The translations under genes and the position numbers were made by a program. Under the pieces are notes generated by a model that had not been told where the DNA came from, did not search any database, and saw nothing but the letters and a program-made list of their open reading frames with translations. Shown in pieces: positions 22,540 to 33,979 of a stretch of DNA of 64,000 nucleotides (position 1 is its first letter; every line of letters starts with the position of its first letter). This stretch comes from Diaporthe sp. PMI_573 (lineage: Eukaryota; Ascomycota; Sordariomycetes; Diaporthales; Diaporthaceae): positions 45,400 to 109,399 of the forward strand of contig JAJTUP010000139.1 in the NCBI GenBank assembly GCA_021399435.1, given 5' to 3'.

Positions 22540-24855
22540 AAAAACCCCTGTTCATCGCTGGGCTAACGATTCGGGCGAACCTCGCTCTGCAAGGTGCACG
22601 ACCAACTATGCAATTTTTGAAGAGGAGCCACCGTCGTTTTCGGTGAGCAATGAAGATTTGGCCAGAAGGGGTCAGGTACTAGATTTCACGAGTAGTGGCT
22701 CGTAGGATTCATGTTAGCATTGACGGTGGCTAAGGGCTCTTACTGTGCAAATTGTCTTCGGTGATGATCACTAGCTGTGAGACTTTTCAGATATTTGACT
22801 GAATACTTAGATACATAACTGAAGAGTCTGTTCTGTGAAAGCTATCTACCATGATAATGATCGTGTCCTTATATGTCCGAGTTCTCAAGTCCCGAACTGT
22901 GACTACTATATGCCATGAGTTCTGATATCTTCAAACTTCACCCAATACCGTCGAGGAGTCAATATTCGTGTCTCTGGATCTTTCCATTCCACTTTGACAC
23001 GAGTTCCACATCTTTGAACGCGATCTCTTGGCCGCTTTCGAGTGCTGAAACGAACCATGCACTCCTCGCTTTTTGCGCCCCGCCGAGCGCTTTGGCAAGC
23101 ACACGTTGACAACGGCCGAAGCAGGCTTAGCTTGCTTCATCACGCGGGTTACAGGAACTTGTTTTTGTGGACGGCGATTTGTTCTTGGATGCGATGTTAT
23201 GGCGGCATGACGTGAATTCGGCTCGGCGCTTTGCGTTGAGTGTCCTCTCCTATGTGCCAGGTTCATTCCGAAAGGAGCACTTCGTCAACTGTCTATGCTC
23301 CAATGCCTCCGATCAGGCCCAGTTTCCGTGGGTGGGACGAGGTTATCATGAGCCACTACAATAACCCAACTGGTTCTGCAGCAACGGGACAGGATGCCAA
23401 GAGTGCTCGGGATCAGCGACGCCGCGACCGTGAGGCTAAGAAGGAGGACTGATCAGATGCATGGAGTGAGGGGTAGGGGCAAGTTTCATGGAATCTTGGA
23501 ATATGTAGAACTAATGGGATGGGTAGGGGACGAAAAACACCATTCTGATCACCTGGGGGATGAGAGGAAAGCAAGGGTCTAATGGTGTTGCGCTCGGGTG
23601 GGTGAGATCAAAACTTTTGGTGTCGGTGGTATTGGAATTTTTTGGTAGAAAGTTGCGCGATGAATTGAAAAATCTCCCCTCCTTGTCAAAGAACTGTGCA
23701 TGAGTGTGCATATAGGCCTGATCAGAGACGGGAGGATTGTCCTCGCACCGTCCTTTGGTCGGTGTCGTTGGATGAAGCTTGTCCACTAGACATGCTCAAA
23801 ACGCGCTAGCAGAGGCATTCGTGGTGAAAGGCGACAGTGTAGGACGATGCGAATTGAATCCGGAGGCAATGCGATCACAGAAGAGCCTCGACAGAGCGGC
23901 AGGTCACGCGCAAATATGATCTGAAAACCGTGGTCTCTAGGTCGACATCAGTATCTGGCAACAATATCGCGCGAGTGAAGTTGCGTAGCTATATACCATT
24001 TTGAACTGACCTTTTCTGCTTTCAATTTATTGGGCATCAACGCGTTCTACGAGTCAGGCCACGGGTGAAGAAAGATCTTTGGGAAGGGAAGCGATTCTTT
24101 CGGGCGTCATCGCAGGTGCGGGGCCTAGAAAACTGGTGGGGAGCAGAGCTACTTACAATTTTTCCGTTCCGAGTTAGCACGCAGCTCACTGTCTCACCGC
24201 CCATTTTCTGCCGGCAGAAAGCTATGGCCTCTAAATTACAACAGCTCGAGGCGTTGTGCCCTCTAATCAGTAGCCCCAATGATTTGGAATCCCTTGAGAT
24301 TCTGTGGAGTTGAGGCTGGCCCGCTTTTATTATGAGTCACATAGTCAACGGCTTGGGTTCGCAGGTGAAAGTGCAGGGAGCTTCAAACTCGTTGTTCGGT
24401 TCCAAACCGTTCCACATGTGGCCTGGTGCTCTGTCGTCTGTCCGGGGTGGACCATTCACATGGATCTGGCGGGGACTAAAAGAGCCAGCCGATCTCGGAA
24501 GTGGCTCAGCCACAGCCCCTGCGCCATCGATAGCCCCCCAAGCCCCCCACCTCACCTTGGTCTTTTCCGCTTCTTGCCATTCAGCAACTCCCGATTGACA
24601 ATGCGCAACCAAAAACGACCCTGTTCACACCAGCCTTGTTTTCCTTGGTCCATCATGCGACCCAAGTCCTGGGCCATTGAATTCACGCGCGGCAGCTACG
24701 AAGAGCAGTCTACGAAAGGAACCGAGCCTCGAGCCCGCTGGCTGAGATTTATCGCGCGAATCTCCTAACGGACATGGCACGTACGGATCACCTTCCACGG
24801 GTCAGCCCTGGCTCCGAATCCAGCAAATTTCCCGAAGCGAACGAAGCGACGAGAG
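22540..24855. other. Intergenic, no convincing gene
   Basis: Open frames at 22931-23266 (minus), 23240-23452 (plus, ending in an Arg/Lys-rich tail DQRRRDREAKKED) and 24304-24768 (plus) are not recognisable. The 23240-23452 tail reads like a natural protein C-terminus but has no upstream partner. The last 300 bp lead into the kinase pseudogene. Confidence 0.35.
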
Positions 24856-25800
24856 CATCTACAGCAACTCTGCCTTTGTCTCGACTTAGACCAGATCCAG
24901 CTTTGTGATGACACGGTGACAGAACTTGTGGTGACGCGCGAACCTAGCCAACAGAAATTTCCATTAGTACAGCTGCCGGATAACGGGTACGCCTTTATTA
25001 TCGACAGCCTGTGGGTTACTGCTCGAGAGGACCCATCCAGGATACAATTCCCTATCTACACAGGGTCTATACCGACGATCAATCTGGCAGAGGTCAAGAA
25101 AGGGACAGAGCTAGGCGCACGTATTTTCGAAGCAGACGTCAATAACCTCGAGGGACAATATGTTTACAAGCAGATAGAGATGGACTTCTATACTCCACGA
25201 GATACTGTTACTCTTGAGAAAGAACTACGCAACCTGGAGATATTTCGAGGCAGGGAAGAAATTGTGCAACTCGTCGCTCCTGTCGTCTCTTGCAATCCAT
25301 ACAAAACACAATATACCGATAACGGCCCAAATGTACTCCGGGGTTTCCTCTTCTAACACCATCCGAATGGCACGCTCTATGATGCTCTGCAATCGCTGGA
25401 GGTTGTGAATGGTCGGTGGCAAAAATGGGCACAGGAGATTGCTAAGGCTGTCGCTTGCCTTCATGGGCAAGACGAACCACACATGGACCTCAAGCCATCG
25501 AACATTGTGATAAGTACAACGTGGAAGGCTGTACTGATCGATATCAGTGGGATTGACGGTGTCAGCAATGAGTGGCTATCACCAAGTATGTGGGAAACAG
25601 CTGAACCACTTGAACAAAGTATAGAGGCCCGGAAGCAGAATGACATTTGGGCTTTGGGCAAGATATTTGCTGCGATGGCAGCCAAGACAGGATATAAATG
25701 GGAAAGAGAGCTGTTGGAACACGCTGCTAGAGATGCCATGCAGGCCAACCCCCAGTCTCTCGAGGACATCCTGTCTCAGCTAGATACACCTAAGTGCTAA
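24856..25800 (+). pseudogene. Protein-kinase-like gene with one in-frame nonsense codon
   Basis: One reading frame runs from at least 24856 to TAA 25798-25800, interrupted only by TAA at 25354-25356. Before the stop come YVYKQIEMDFY (Lys of the VAIK position), LEKELRNLEIFRG (helix C with Glu) and NVLRGFLF. After it, in the same frame, come HHPNGTLYDALQS, VACLHGQDEPHMDLKPSNIV and VLIDISGIDG, then a C-lobe to SLEDILSQLDTPKC. The catalytic loop reads HMD for HRD and the metal motif DIS for DFG, a pattern seen in divergent fungal-specific kinases, so activity is doubtful even without the stop. The start codon is unclear. The stop looks like a single substitution, with the protein otherwise preserved. 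Confidence 0.75.
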
Positions 25801-26334
25801 ACATCATCCCAATCGACATCATCAGCGTCAAAACCTCCATCCTCCCTAGTTCCTATCCGATTATTAGTTAAGTTAGGGTTAGATATGAAAGGACATACCT
25901 GGCCCTTCGCGTTTAATGTTAGCCTTCCTGTCACAGCCAGACTCATAGCACCAGGTACCGGTCGTGCCAGAGTCTTCACTGCCACCGTCGCATGGCTTTT
26001 TGCTCTTCTTCGCATCATCACACGCGGTTTTCAGTGTCTTGTGATAGTGCCCACAACGGTGGACACGAGTCTTGTAGGGCTAGCCGACCTCGGATCAGGC
26101 CGCAACGCGTTATCGACGGTTGATGTCATGCAGAAAGAAGGGACAGAAAACTTTCAAGTCGCGACGAAGGAGCTATAATAGATCTGAGCCGAAGGCTGGA
26201 AGTAGATTGCTTAAGGAGCATCGGGGTCATATAAGGACTTCAGGGATCACAAGGGTGGCTATGATCAAGCGGTAAAAGCCCTGCCGGAACCAGGCGTGGT
26301 CTGTTGACATTATAGACAACAAGGTCCCGAAAGC
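25801..26334. other. Intergenic, no gene recognised
   Basis: This is the 3' flank of the kinase remnant. A short TTAGGGTTAG stretch at about 25872 is too short to call telomeric. Nothing else was seen. Confidence 0.35.
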
Positions 26335-26851
26335 CTAGAAGTGGCTGAGGAGAGGCTCGAAGCGCTGAGCAACGCAACGATCAGAACTCAGGCTGTCACG
26401 TCGGCCAGGTCCGCTGCTAAAGCAGTGCTGATATCGGTATACAACGACAAGAATAACCTGCTGGGCTCTCGTCTTACCCCAGCAGCCCGTGACGACGGCC
26501 AAATCGAGGTTGGAAGCCGCAGAAGAGGCACTGGCGTCGGTCAGGAGGCGAAATGACCTTGTCACAGTATTCAAGCAGGCGGCAGGGAACTACCTAATCG
26601 CGAAGGAGGAGGCGAAGCGCCATAGCATGCGGGTGCGGTGGGCCCTGGAGCAAGTCCCGCTCATCGAGGCCGAGTTGAACGGATCCAGCGTGGCCGAGAC
26701 TGGTCCGGATACCGTTCGTGGCACGAAGAGGAGATTTGGACGTGACGAGGAGGATGAAGCCACACCCGATCAAATCATGAAGAAGAAGCAGAGGCGGGAT
26801 GCTGGTAGGCCTGGCCCACCACCAGGCCGTAAGGGTCACTTGACGCCCTGA
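26335..26851 (+). pseudogene. Coiled-coil, nuclear-type protein fragment with a frameshift
   Basis: Two overlapping frames carry one helical protein: EERLEALSNATIRTQAVTS and later KNNLLGSRLTPAAR in the first, then KSRLEAAEEALASVRRR, EEAKRHSMRVRWALEQVPL and a tail with KRRFGRDEEDE and KKKQRR in the second, ending at TGA 26849-26851. The change of frame lies near 26485. Composition (heptads, then a basic bipartite tail) suggests a coiled coil with a nuclear localisation signal. I believe similar fragments are common in repeat-rich fungal regions but cannot name the family. No start upstream. Confidence 0.4.
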
Positions 26852-28175
26852 TCCTTCTGAGCCACACCATTTGCCTTGAGGAACGAACAGGTGACAAAAT
26901 CGCAAGCCATTTTCCAAAGGAGCCCTTGAGGAACGAAAAGCTGATCTGGCGGCGGTTTGTGAGGTGTTTAGAGCAAAGTTTCGGAGTTTGATATTTTAAC
27001 GCAAAATTGGGCACATTCAGAAGCTGGGCGAGGAGATTTTAGTGGCTGATTCCAGTGCGGGGTTTAGGATGCCGAACTAGGGGTGCTGTAAGGAGCAAAA
27101 TTCGGCAGCTGATACGCTGAAATATCTAATCAAATGTCATCTGAGAACGAGATCAACCCTATTCAGACTTCTTCCCAATTCCTCGTCGGTATTCAATCAG
27201 GTCTTTGGTCCAATATAAAGACCATTGTCGTCTTCGGGGGTCCGAAAGATGTGTCTCGTGAGCATATATATCAAAGAAAAACAAGGAAATGATTTAGTCA
27301 GATTCTATTTGCGAGCTTTCTAAGAAAGACCCTATCTACGGCATCGTCTCAATCATGGAGACGTGCCCGGTTCGCTTCGAATTCCAATGCGAGGGGGCAG
27401 TGGAAGATCTCAAGTTTGTTCACAGCATTCCTCGCAGTCTCGTCGATGTCCAAGCTCAAGCCGCACCCACTTGCAAATAGCTTCATTAGTAATCCACCCA
27501 TCCACCAAGGCCACTATAGTGGGTGGGTGGAGAGACGCCGAACCCTGGTCACGACAGTTGAGCAGCGTTTTAAGCCGCATGCTTTCCGCTTATCCGATTG
27601 CACCGAGCCGATCCAGAGGCATTGATGCTGAAGCTACTACAGAAAGACCTTGCGATGTGAGTCGCAACCATGATTCAATATCTAGGACTTTCAGCTGATC
27701 GCACCCTTTGTGAACAGACCTTTTGTCGGCCTCAGACAGGTGTCTGCGCGAGGAGGGTGTGATAGAGAGGCTGGTTCCGCCACAGGCTCAACTTAGCCTC
27801 TCATTAAGTCAGGTACGCAGTTTCATGTTGAAACCCCAATTCCAATGATTGGTCAAGTGTGAATATTTTCAGCTGCGCCTTGTCGCTGCTAAGCCAAGGC
27901 CGTGACGCGGTCCCCTTACGTACGGCTCTCGGCAGAGGCAGTGCTAGCACGTGCAATAGCTATGATCGACAGCAACACCACGGACTTGACTGTAAAGCTC
28001 CAAATAAATGCAACAGTGTTTAGAGATAAAAGCCCGAGAATGTAACCAGGAAGTAAGCCCATTATTCCGAAAATAGACCAAATGATCACTCTTTATGCGG
28101 AGGTTGTCCAGCAGTGACTCCCTTTGTCTAACACACCCGATTTATCAACACCCTACTGAACCAAATTCAATCACT
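26852..28175. other. Intergenic; short tandem motif; tiny ORF
   Basis: The 14-mer CCTTGAGGAACGAA occurs twice (about 26873 and 26925). An ATG at 27356 opens a 41-codon frame (METCPVRFEFQCEG...) of unknown value. A G/C-poor leader precedes the dehydrogenase at 28176. Confidence 0.3.
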
Positions 28176-28697
28176 ATGAACGACACAGATTTCAACAGGC
28201 CAGTGGCAGTAATAACCGGAGCAGCCGGCAACCTCGGGCGAGCCATGGCCCAGGAGTTCGCCCTCGAGGGCCGATCCCTCATCCTGTGCGACCTGAAATC
28301 CGTCGACGCAGCGATGCACTCCGTCAGGAACCTCCTGTCCACCCGCTCCATCACGGCCGTGGCGGGCGACATCACGCGGGCCGACTTCCCCGCGCAGATC
28401 AAGGCCGCGCTCGGCGGGCGCAAGATCTCGGCCCTCGTCCACACCGCCGGCGTCTCCCCGGCGGTCAAGGACGGCCGGCGCATCTTCGACGTCAACTTCA
28501 CAGCCACCCGGCGGCTAGTCGACGCGCTCGCGCCCGAGATGCAGCAGCCGGGCGGTGTCGTGATACTCGTTGCCTCGATGGGCGGCAAGTTGGTGCAGAG
28601 CTCTGCGGTGGACTTCGCTGTGAAGAGACACATCAATGGGGCGCGGTCGCCGACGCTGTGGGCGCTCAAGCGGTGGCCGTACACTGCATACTCGTGA
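28176..28697 (+). CDS. Short-chain dehydrogenase/reductase, C-terminally truncated, 173 aa
   Basis: The frame starts MNDTDFNRPVAVITGAAGN, with the Rossmann motif TGAAGNLG that binds NAD(P). It continues with LILCDLKS (cofactor-selecting Asp), AGDITRADF, SALVHTAGVSP (NNAG position), VNFTATRRLVDAL and VVILVASMGG (catalytic Ser strand). It then departs from the family: the catalytic YxxxK helix is absent and the frame ends after about 30 unrelated residues. A neighbouring frame carries GAVADAVGAQAVAVHCIL, similar to the usual post-catalytic strand, so a frameshift near 28640 is likely. SDRs are normally 250-300 aa. The 28.2-28.7 kb stretch is clearly more GC-rich than its surroundings. Probably non-functional as it stands. 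Confidence 0.65.
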   Translation: MNDTDFNRPVAVITGAAGNLGRAMAQEFALEGRSLILCDLKSVDAAMHSVRNLLSTRSITAVAGDITRADFPAQIKAALGGRKISALVHTAGVSPAVKDGRRIFDVNFTATRRLVDALAPEMQQPGGVVILVASMGGKLVQSSAVDFAVKRHINGARSPTLWALKRWPYTAYS

Positions 28698-29129
28698 AAC
28701 GCAGACCTCCAGCTCGCTCATCATTTCGTTTGAAGGCTTCCAATCCCCTGAGACCTAGGATACAAGTATCCTAGCCGTCGCATGGCCTCAACCGCTAGCT
28801 CTTGGTTCCCCTTCCGACCTTCGCGCCTGGTGCATAAGCATGACTCTCTCGAAGCTTGCTCTTCCACCGCAAATAGCAAAGAACATTATTACCTTCATCG
28901 GCTACCCTACTCTTATACACGCGCGGATAAGATCTCGGGAACCCTTGGCGGATTATTTCCTCGATCAAACTGGTTGCAAAGGATTTCCTGCGAAGGAACT
29001 CAACGGAGGTTCGAGCGACCTATTAGGATGTTTTTTACCTTGGCTGATTCTACCCCGCTAGTTATTTTCGCAGAACGACTAGCAAATAGATATCGCCTTG
29101 CCTGCGATGTGGTTGATGGCAGCTACAGC

Positions 29130-32100
29130 CAGTGATGTTATTGGATTGGATTGGAGCTGGATCCGAGCCTCGATCCAATCCAGTCCAGACGTGGGGACAG
29201 GCAGCCTCCAGGATATCCAGAACCGATCCAGTTCATATTTTTACCCTTTTGGGACAATCAATGAGCCGCTGAATAAGCAGACTTGGAGTAGAACTGTTCT
29301 TGTCCTTGGGTTATGACACCACCTAACTACGGAGCTCATGTTCTATAGCAACTTGCGTCTCCTGTATGTTCGACTTCTCACTTCCATCATCTTCGCCGCC
29401 TTCCTCTCCCTCACCCGGCCCATCCGCCCTAACTGTACTCCGTGCCTCACCCTCCATCAAACCGATGGCAGAGTCATCAAATGCCTTCTGCTCCGGGCGA
29501 CCATACCAAGCTCGTAAGCACTCGCTGGCTTCAATGACGTCCATCCGGAGCCGTGAGCGATGATCTGTAAGGAGGAGCTTGGCGCTGCTAAAAAGGCGCT
29601 CACACTCATCCGACATGGGAGGCAGGGCTAAAACGTCCAGCGCCATACGAGCTAGGTCCGTCTGCGAGTGGTAACGCTCATTCCAGTACTGGATGGGGTC
29701 GAATTCCTCGTCATCATTAAGGCCGATAACGTCACTGGTGATAAACTCATCGTAGTGATCGGTTGAGGGCAGTTCGGGGCTTGAATTAGGGCCGAGGTGG
29801 CGTAGTTTGAGACGCTTGTGGTTTCTCACTGAAGTAAACGATTTCTCTTTCGGTTCTGGGGCCTTAAAGACGTGGGTAGGAACTGGCGCGCCGTGGGCGA
29901 ACTTGCCTTTGTATTCGTCAACCCAGAGCTCCTTAACTGCTCCAACAGCAGCTTGGATCCAGGCACGCTTATCATCACTGCCATTCCAAACCTGATAGTA
30001 CCATTGGTTCTTAAGGCTTGGATTCAACGATATGGCGGCGTAGTAAGCGGGCGATTCATCGGCCTTGTTGTAGTACTTCTCGCATTTCTGCCAGGCAACT
30101 TCTGCAGCCGCAGCAAGCCAGTTATAGTCGTCGAATTCGTTCTGCTTATCCTGTCTATTCGGGCCACGCTTCCGCATTGCGTCTTCGGCGAGCTGTTCAA
30201 ACTTTCGCTGAGCAAGGTGGATTTCGTCTATAAGCCAGTCTAGCGATTGAAAATGATCTGCAAGAGTCCACTGTCTGCCTTCGTTCATTACTGTGGCCTC
30301 GTAGAATGTCTCGAGTTGGTCATGGAGGTGTCCGAGTTCGTCCCATTGCCGTGGGCTGAGGCGTTGGTCCAGGACGTCTCTGTCGCTTCGTGGAGGCTCA
30401 TATTGATCGCAGAAGAGCTGGATACGTTCTTTGACATTAAGAGCGCGTCCAATCGATAAGAAATAAGAATTCCAGCGTGTAGACTGACTTTGAACAAGCT
30501 GCAACAAACTCCAACGTCAGTACTGAAACCGGAAGTGTAGGACGCCGCGACTACCTTGCGACGCGCACTAGGGGGGCTTACCTCCAATCCGTCAAATGCA
30601 GCCAGATCGCCGCCAATTTGTATTGATCTGAAGAATTGGCGCCGTTGAGGGCTAGCTCTAATGTATCGTACGATATTATGGAGCCTCCCGATTGCACCGC
30701 GCTTCTTCCACAGCTCACGAATCCGTGTGTAGTCCCCTTCTCGATACGCAGAGTCCAGATCCTTGCAGGTCTTCGCAGCATCCTTTCCCATAATAAACGC
30801 CTGGGCGCAGAGATTGACGATATGGCCAAAACACCGAAGGCGTCGTCGTACGCGATGTTTCCTGCTCATGTGCGGGTAAAGAGCCTGCAGGACCAGGTCG
30901 ATGCAGGCATCATTCGAACTTGCATTGTCTGCCATGAAATAACCGATCCGGCCACTGATCCCGTAGTCATCAAATATATGTAGGAGGGCATCTACCATAT
31001 TCTCACCTGAATGTTCGCCAACCAGTTCGCGAAGAGCCAGAACAACCGTTCTTCTCTTGCCGCTTCTGTTGATAAAGTGCGCGACACATCCAAGGATAGC
31101 CTGATAGTTCGGTGACGTCCATAAATCGAACGATATCGATATATTGCTGTGGGCCGCTTGCATTTCTTGACGCAGGCTGTCCTTTCGTGCCTCAAAGGCC
31201 TCTATTATCCATCTGCGAATCACTAGTCTCGCCTTTGGAAGGAGTGTTGTCAGGCCAGGGAAAACATAGAAGAGGAGTTCGCGAAAGTATAGGTTCTCGA
31301 TTTGAAAGAAGGCGATGTGACAATAGACGATCCATCGAATCAGAAGTTCCTTGAACTCGTCAAATCGGCGTTTGAATACAACGGTGGATATGTTGTTGAA
31401 GTCGACAATTGATGGCTGCGATGGGTGGCGCTTTGGATGTCCGTGCTCACCAGTCTCCCTATCGATTTGGTGTTTCGATTCCAGGTGGTCTAAGGCAGTA
31501 CAATTGCCCTTGCCGGAAATAGGAAGTCCCTGTTGGCGCTGCTGCTGTTCGCACAGATAACAGTACCAGAACCTCTTCGTCGGGTCCTGCTTGAGTTGTA
31601 TGTCTTCACCATACTGCCAGACGACTGATGTCCTTTTCTTGGTGTGCTTTTGGGACTTTGCCACAACAGAGAAGCGTACATATTGCTTCCCATTCAGCTT
31701 GAATTCGTCGGGTTCGATCAGGGCTCCGTCGGGGTCGTTTGGGCGAGGACTAATATATGTTGGAGCAAGAATAACTCTGTCAGAATCAGGACGGCGACCG
31801 CTGGCAGCACCGAAATAGCTGGAGATAGTGGCCATGGTGTAGCTGGTGAGTGGACTGTTCAGACACGTCTGCCACAGTAGAAGGACTGCTGAAGTCGCGA
31901 GCGACGCGTTTGCCTCCATGCTTTTAATAGCGTAGCAATCTGCACGCGTTGGATGTTAACCCAATAGCGGAACGATAGTTCGCGCGTCGTGTCGTGGTCT
32001 GCGACGGCAGCTGCGACGGGAGACTCCTCATGACCACTCAATTAGGCTTAGCTCTTGCCTTATCAGGTTAGACCATTGGAGCTCCAGGAGCTGGTTGCCA

Positions 32101-32205
32101 ATCAATCCAATCCAGTCCAAATCTTCGAGAAACCCAAATCCAGTCCAGCCATTTTCCGACAAATCCAGTCCAATCCAAATTGCCTCCAATCCAATAACAT
32201 CACTG
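29130..32205 (-). mobile_element. Complete hAT transposon, 3076 bp
   Basis: The element has a perfect 21-bp terminal inverted repeat starting CAGTGATGTTATTGG, flanked by the perfect 8-bp duplication GCTACAGC (29122-29129 and 32206-32213). Subterminal regions hold many copies of CCAATCC and CCAGTCCA, for example four AATCCAGTCC-type units at 32110-32190, the likely transposase-binding sites. The interior carries one transposase gene on the minus strand with a single intron. Intact ends, target duplication and gene suggest recent movement. It is the likely source of the 1171-bp derivative at 21361-22531. Confidence 0.95.
29323..31835 (-). CDS. hAT transposase with BED zinc finger, 809 aa, one intron
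   Basis: Exon 1 is 31835-30582 and exon 2 is 30498-29323. The 83-nt intron (GTAAGC...TTGCAG) is phase 0. Order of domains: BED-type finger (about residues 55-110, CYLCEQQQRQ and LESKHQ), RNase H-like core with SISFDLWTSPNYQAILG (first Asp), YFMADNASSNDAC (second Asp) and RRLRCFGHIVNLCAQAF, the TRWNSYFLSIGRAL block after the splice, and the C-terminal dimerisation domain with LPPMSDECERLFSSAKLLL. The tail is acidic and Gly-rich. I chose the ATG of MATISSYFG because it is shared with the deleted copy; an in-frame ATG at 31919 would add 28 residues but is mutated there. No stop or frameshift is seen. It cuts and pastes the element as a dimer. Confidence 0.92.
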
Positions 32206-32689
32206 GCTACAGCCTACCCTCCTCCGACCCAGAGGGTTTCCTCCTCCGCGTATTATCACGAGAGCTCAAAGAAAGGTTTTCGACCGCTGTCGCAACTAAT
32301 GGACATACTCCATTGATGAACGTCAGTAGCGCTAGAATGAGCAAGGAAGAAGCGGATCGTTTTATTCAAGGCATGGTTATAGTAAGGGATGCTAGAGGAA
32401 GGCCATCGATAAGAGATATTTCAGGTCGGACGGTAGCATCGTTGCGAAGACTAAATGGGTGTCAACGTCCGAGTTGGAGGCGGCTGAGTCTCCAATTTTG
32501 GTCATGGCAGCTGCAGACGCAATCGCGATAGAGCACCAGAGACAGCAAGAGGCAGCCCTAGGTAGACGAGTAGCTCCCCGAATGGTTGAACAAATGCTGG
32601 CAAAGTCTCTTCTGTCTTCGCCGCCCCTGCCCCTGATGCGCGTCGCAGGTGGTGCCCAGCCAGTAGAACGGCCCCTCCAGTAGGAGGCT

Positions 32690-33016
32690 CAATCCGCCAG
32701 GTAGAACCCCTAGAACGGCCCTGTACGTATTCTTACGAAACCATTCTTGCGTTTCCATTCTTGCCAATCTATTCGCAATCCTATAAAAATTTATTCTTAC
32801 GATTCCTTTACAATTCCTTTACGATTCCTTTTCTTTCCTGCGTTTCTTTCCTACTTCACTCATTGAACTGATACTAAATTCCACACTTTTACCTATGCCC
32901 ACCTCAGAGTATGCCTTTAGATTAACCGCATTATAGTGCCTCGTCGTTCACCTCTCCTTTCATTGCCTCTAGTGCTACATTATGAATTATGTCCACGCCG
33001 CCCATAGCATTAAATG
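32690..33016. other. Intergenic, TTC-rich tract
   Basis: A pyrimidine-biased tract at 32730-32860 repeats variants of ATTCTTACGATTCCTTT. No gene. This is the downstream side of the minus-strand gene at 33017. Confidence 0.4.
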
Positions 33017-33979
33017 TCACTTGGTCCACTTCGAACTCCGGTCCGGGCGCGCGATTGAGTCCGCTTCGTCGGTGAGATCAAGGCAGGCATTATAGAGCTG
33101 CGTGGGAAGGCTTTGGAGGCTTCTGGTCGCTAAACTCGCTAATTCTTCCTCGTCTAGTCTCCTGAAGTCGTTTCTGTGATTGCTAGCATTAGCTGATGTT
33201 AGTAGCTTGTGGGTTAAGACGTACACAACGGCTTCAGCAGCGTCCGAGTAGATGAGAAGGAAGAACGGGGACGGGCCTGCCAGCTTCTTCCACCGCCTAC
33301 CAGTCCGCATACGTTCTATCAAGGTCCTTTTCTGTGCTGCAGAAGAGTGTCCCTGAGCACCCAAGTAAATTTCCAGAGCGAAACTTGCATTGCCATAACC
33401 GCGGGCTCGGCGAACTAGTCCTTTCTTCCTCTCGGACTGTATAATTGACTTGAGGAAATTGAAAAGGTAGATAAGACGAAGGTACGCAAATCTCCTGAGC
33501 ATATAGGACTCCTTGCTATTTATAATTGAACAGTCTAATGCTTTAAAGGCTACCAAGAAGCGATTATCCGAGCTAGCGATGGTGTGCGGGAAGGTAGTCA
33601 CTTGGAGCAACGACACCCATGCTGCCAAGGCCTCCCCGCGACTATTCGTAAAGAAAGCTATCGCATCTGGCCTTATAACTGCTGATAAGCGGGCTTTGCA
33701 CCCGCTGATGATTTGGGTAAAGTGGCAATTTTGACTGAGGGAGAGTTGCGGCGCCTCGGAAAAGCCCTCTCTTTGTAGAGGCGCGATGCTAGCGGGCTCA
33801 TTATCGTCGATGCCCATTGCGTCGCCGCTGCTGAGCTCGAAATCCATGCGCGACGGCGTGGGCTGACCGGCTGGCCTACTATCGTCATCTCTAATCACGT
33901 CATCTTCTAAACTCATGGCACCGAAGAGTTTTACAAGGTTATTAACTTCAGTGTTTCTCGTAGGCGACATCTTGTACAT
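33017..33979 (-). CDS. Hypothetical protein, 320 aa, divergent from the Helitron gene
   Basis: One uninterrupted frame runs from ATG (MYKMSPTRNTEVNNLVKLFG) to a stop at 33017. The N-terminal 90 residues are acidic and low-complexity. The rest is mostly helical, with a hydrophobic stretch FAYLRLIYLFNFL and a basic patch KKGLVRRARGYG. No catalytic or zinc motif is visible. It starts 420 bp from the Helitron Rep start and points away from it, so it may be a passenger gene of the Helitron or an unrelated host gene. I do not recognise the family. Confidence 0.5.
   Translation of the reverse strand: MYKMSPTRNTEVNNLVKLFGAMSLEDDVIRDDDSRPAGQPTPSRMDFELSSGDAMGIDDNEPASIAPLQREGFSEAPQLSLSQNCHFTQIISGCKARLSAVIRPDAIAFFTNSRGEALAAWVSLLQVTTFPHTIASSDNRFLVAFKALDCSIINSKESYMLRRFAYLRLIYLFNFLKSIIQSERKKGLVRRARGYGNASFALEIYLGAQGHSSAAQKRTLIERMRTGRRWKKLAGPSPFFLLIYSDAAEAVVYVLTHKLLTSANASNHRNDFRRLDEEELASLATRSLQSLPTQLYNACLDLTDEADSIARPDRSSKWTK

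Larger units (their letters stand above)
28782..32683 (+). pseudogene. Unknown host ORF split by the hAT insertion
   Basis: Left of the element an open frame ends ...FAERLANRYRLACDVVDGSYS. Right of it, after removing one copy of the 8-bp duplication, the same frame resumes LPSSDPEGFLLRVLSRELK, then KERFSTAVATNGHTPLMN and EEADRFIQGM. A protein-like continuation (STSELEAAESPILVMAAADA) is in another frame from about 32459 to TAG 32681-32683, implying a frameshift or intron near 32455. The insertion therefore appears to lie in coding sequence. I do not recognise the protein, and the reliable part begins near 28990; the frame further upstream to 28782 is doubtful. Confidence 0.45.

Noticed and set aside
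28145..28684. Long minus-strand open frame opposite the dehydrogenase
   Set aside because: It is a shadow frame produced by the GC-rich codon use of the SDR; no motif.
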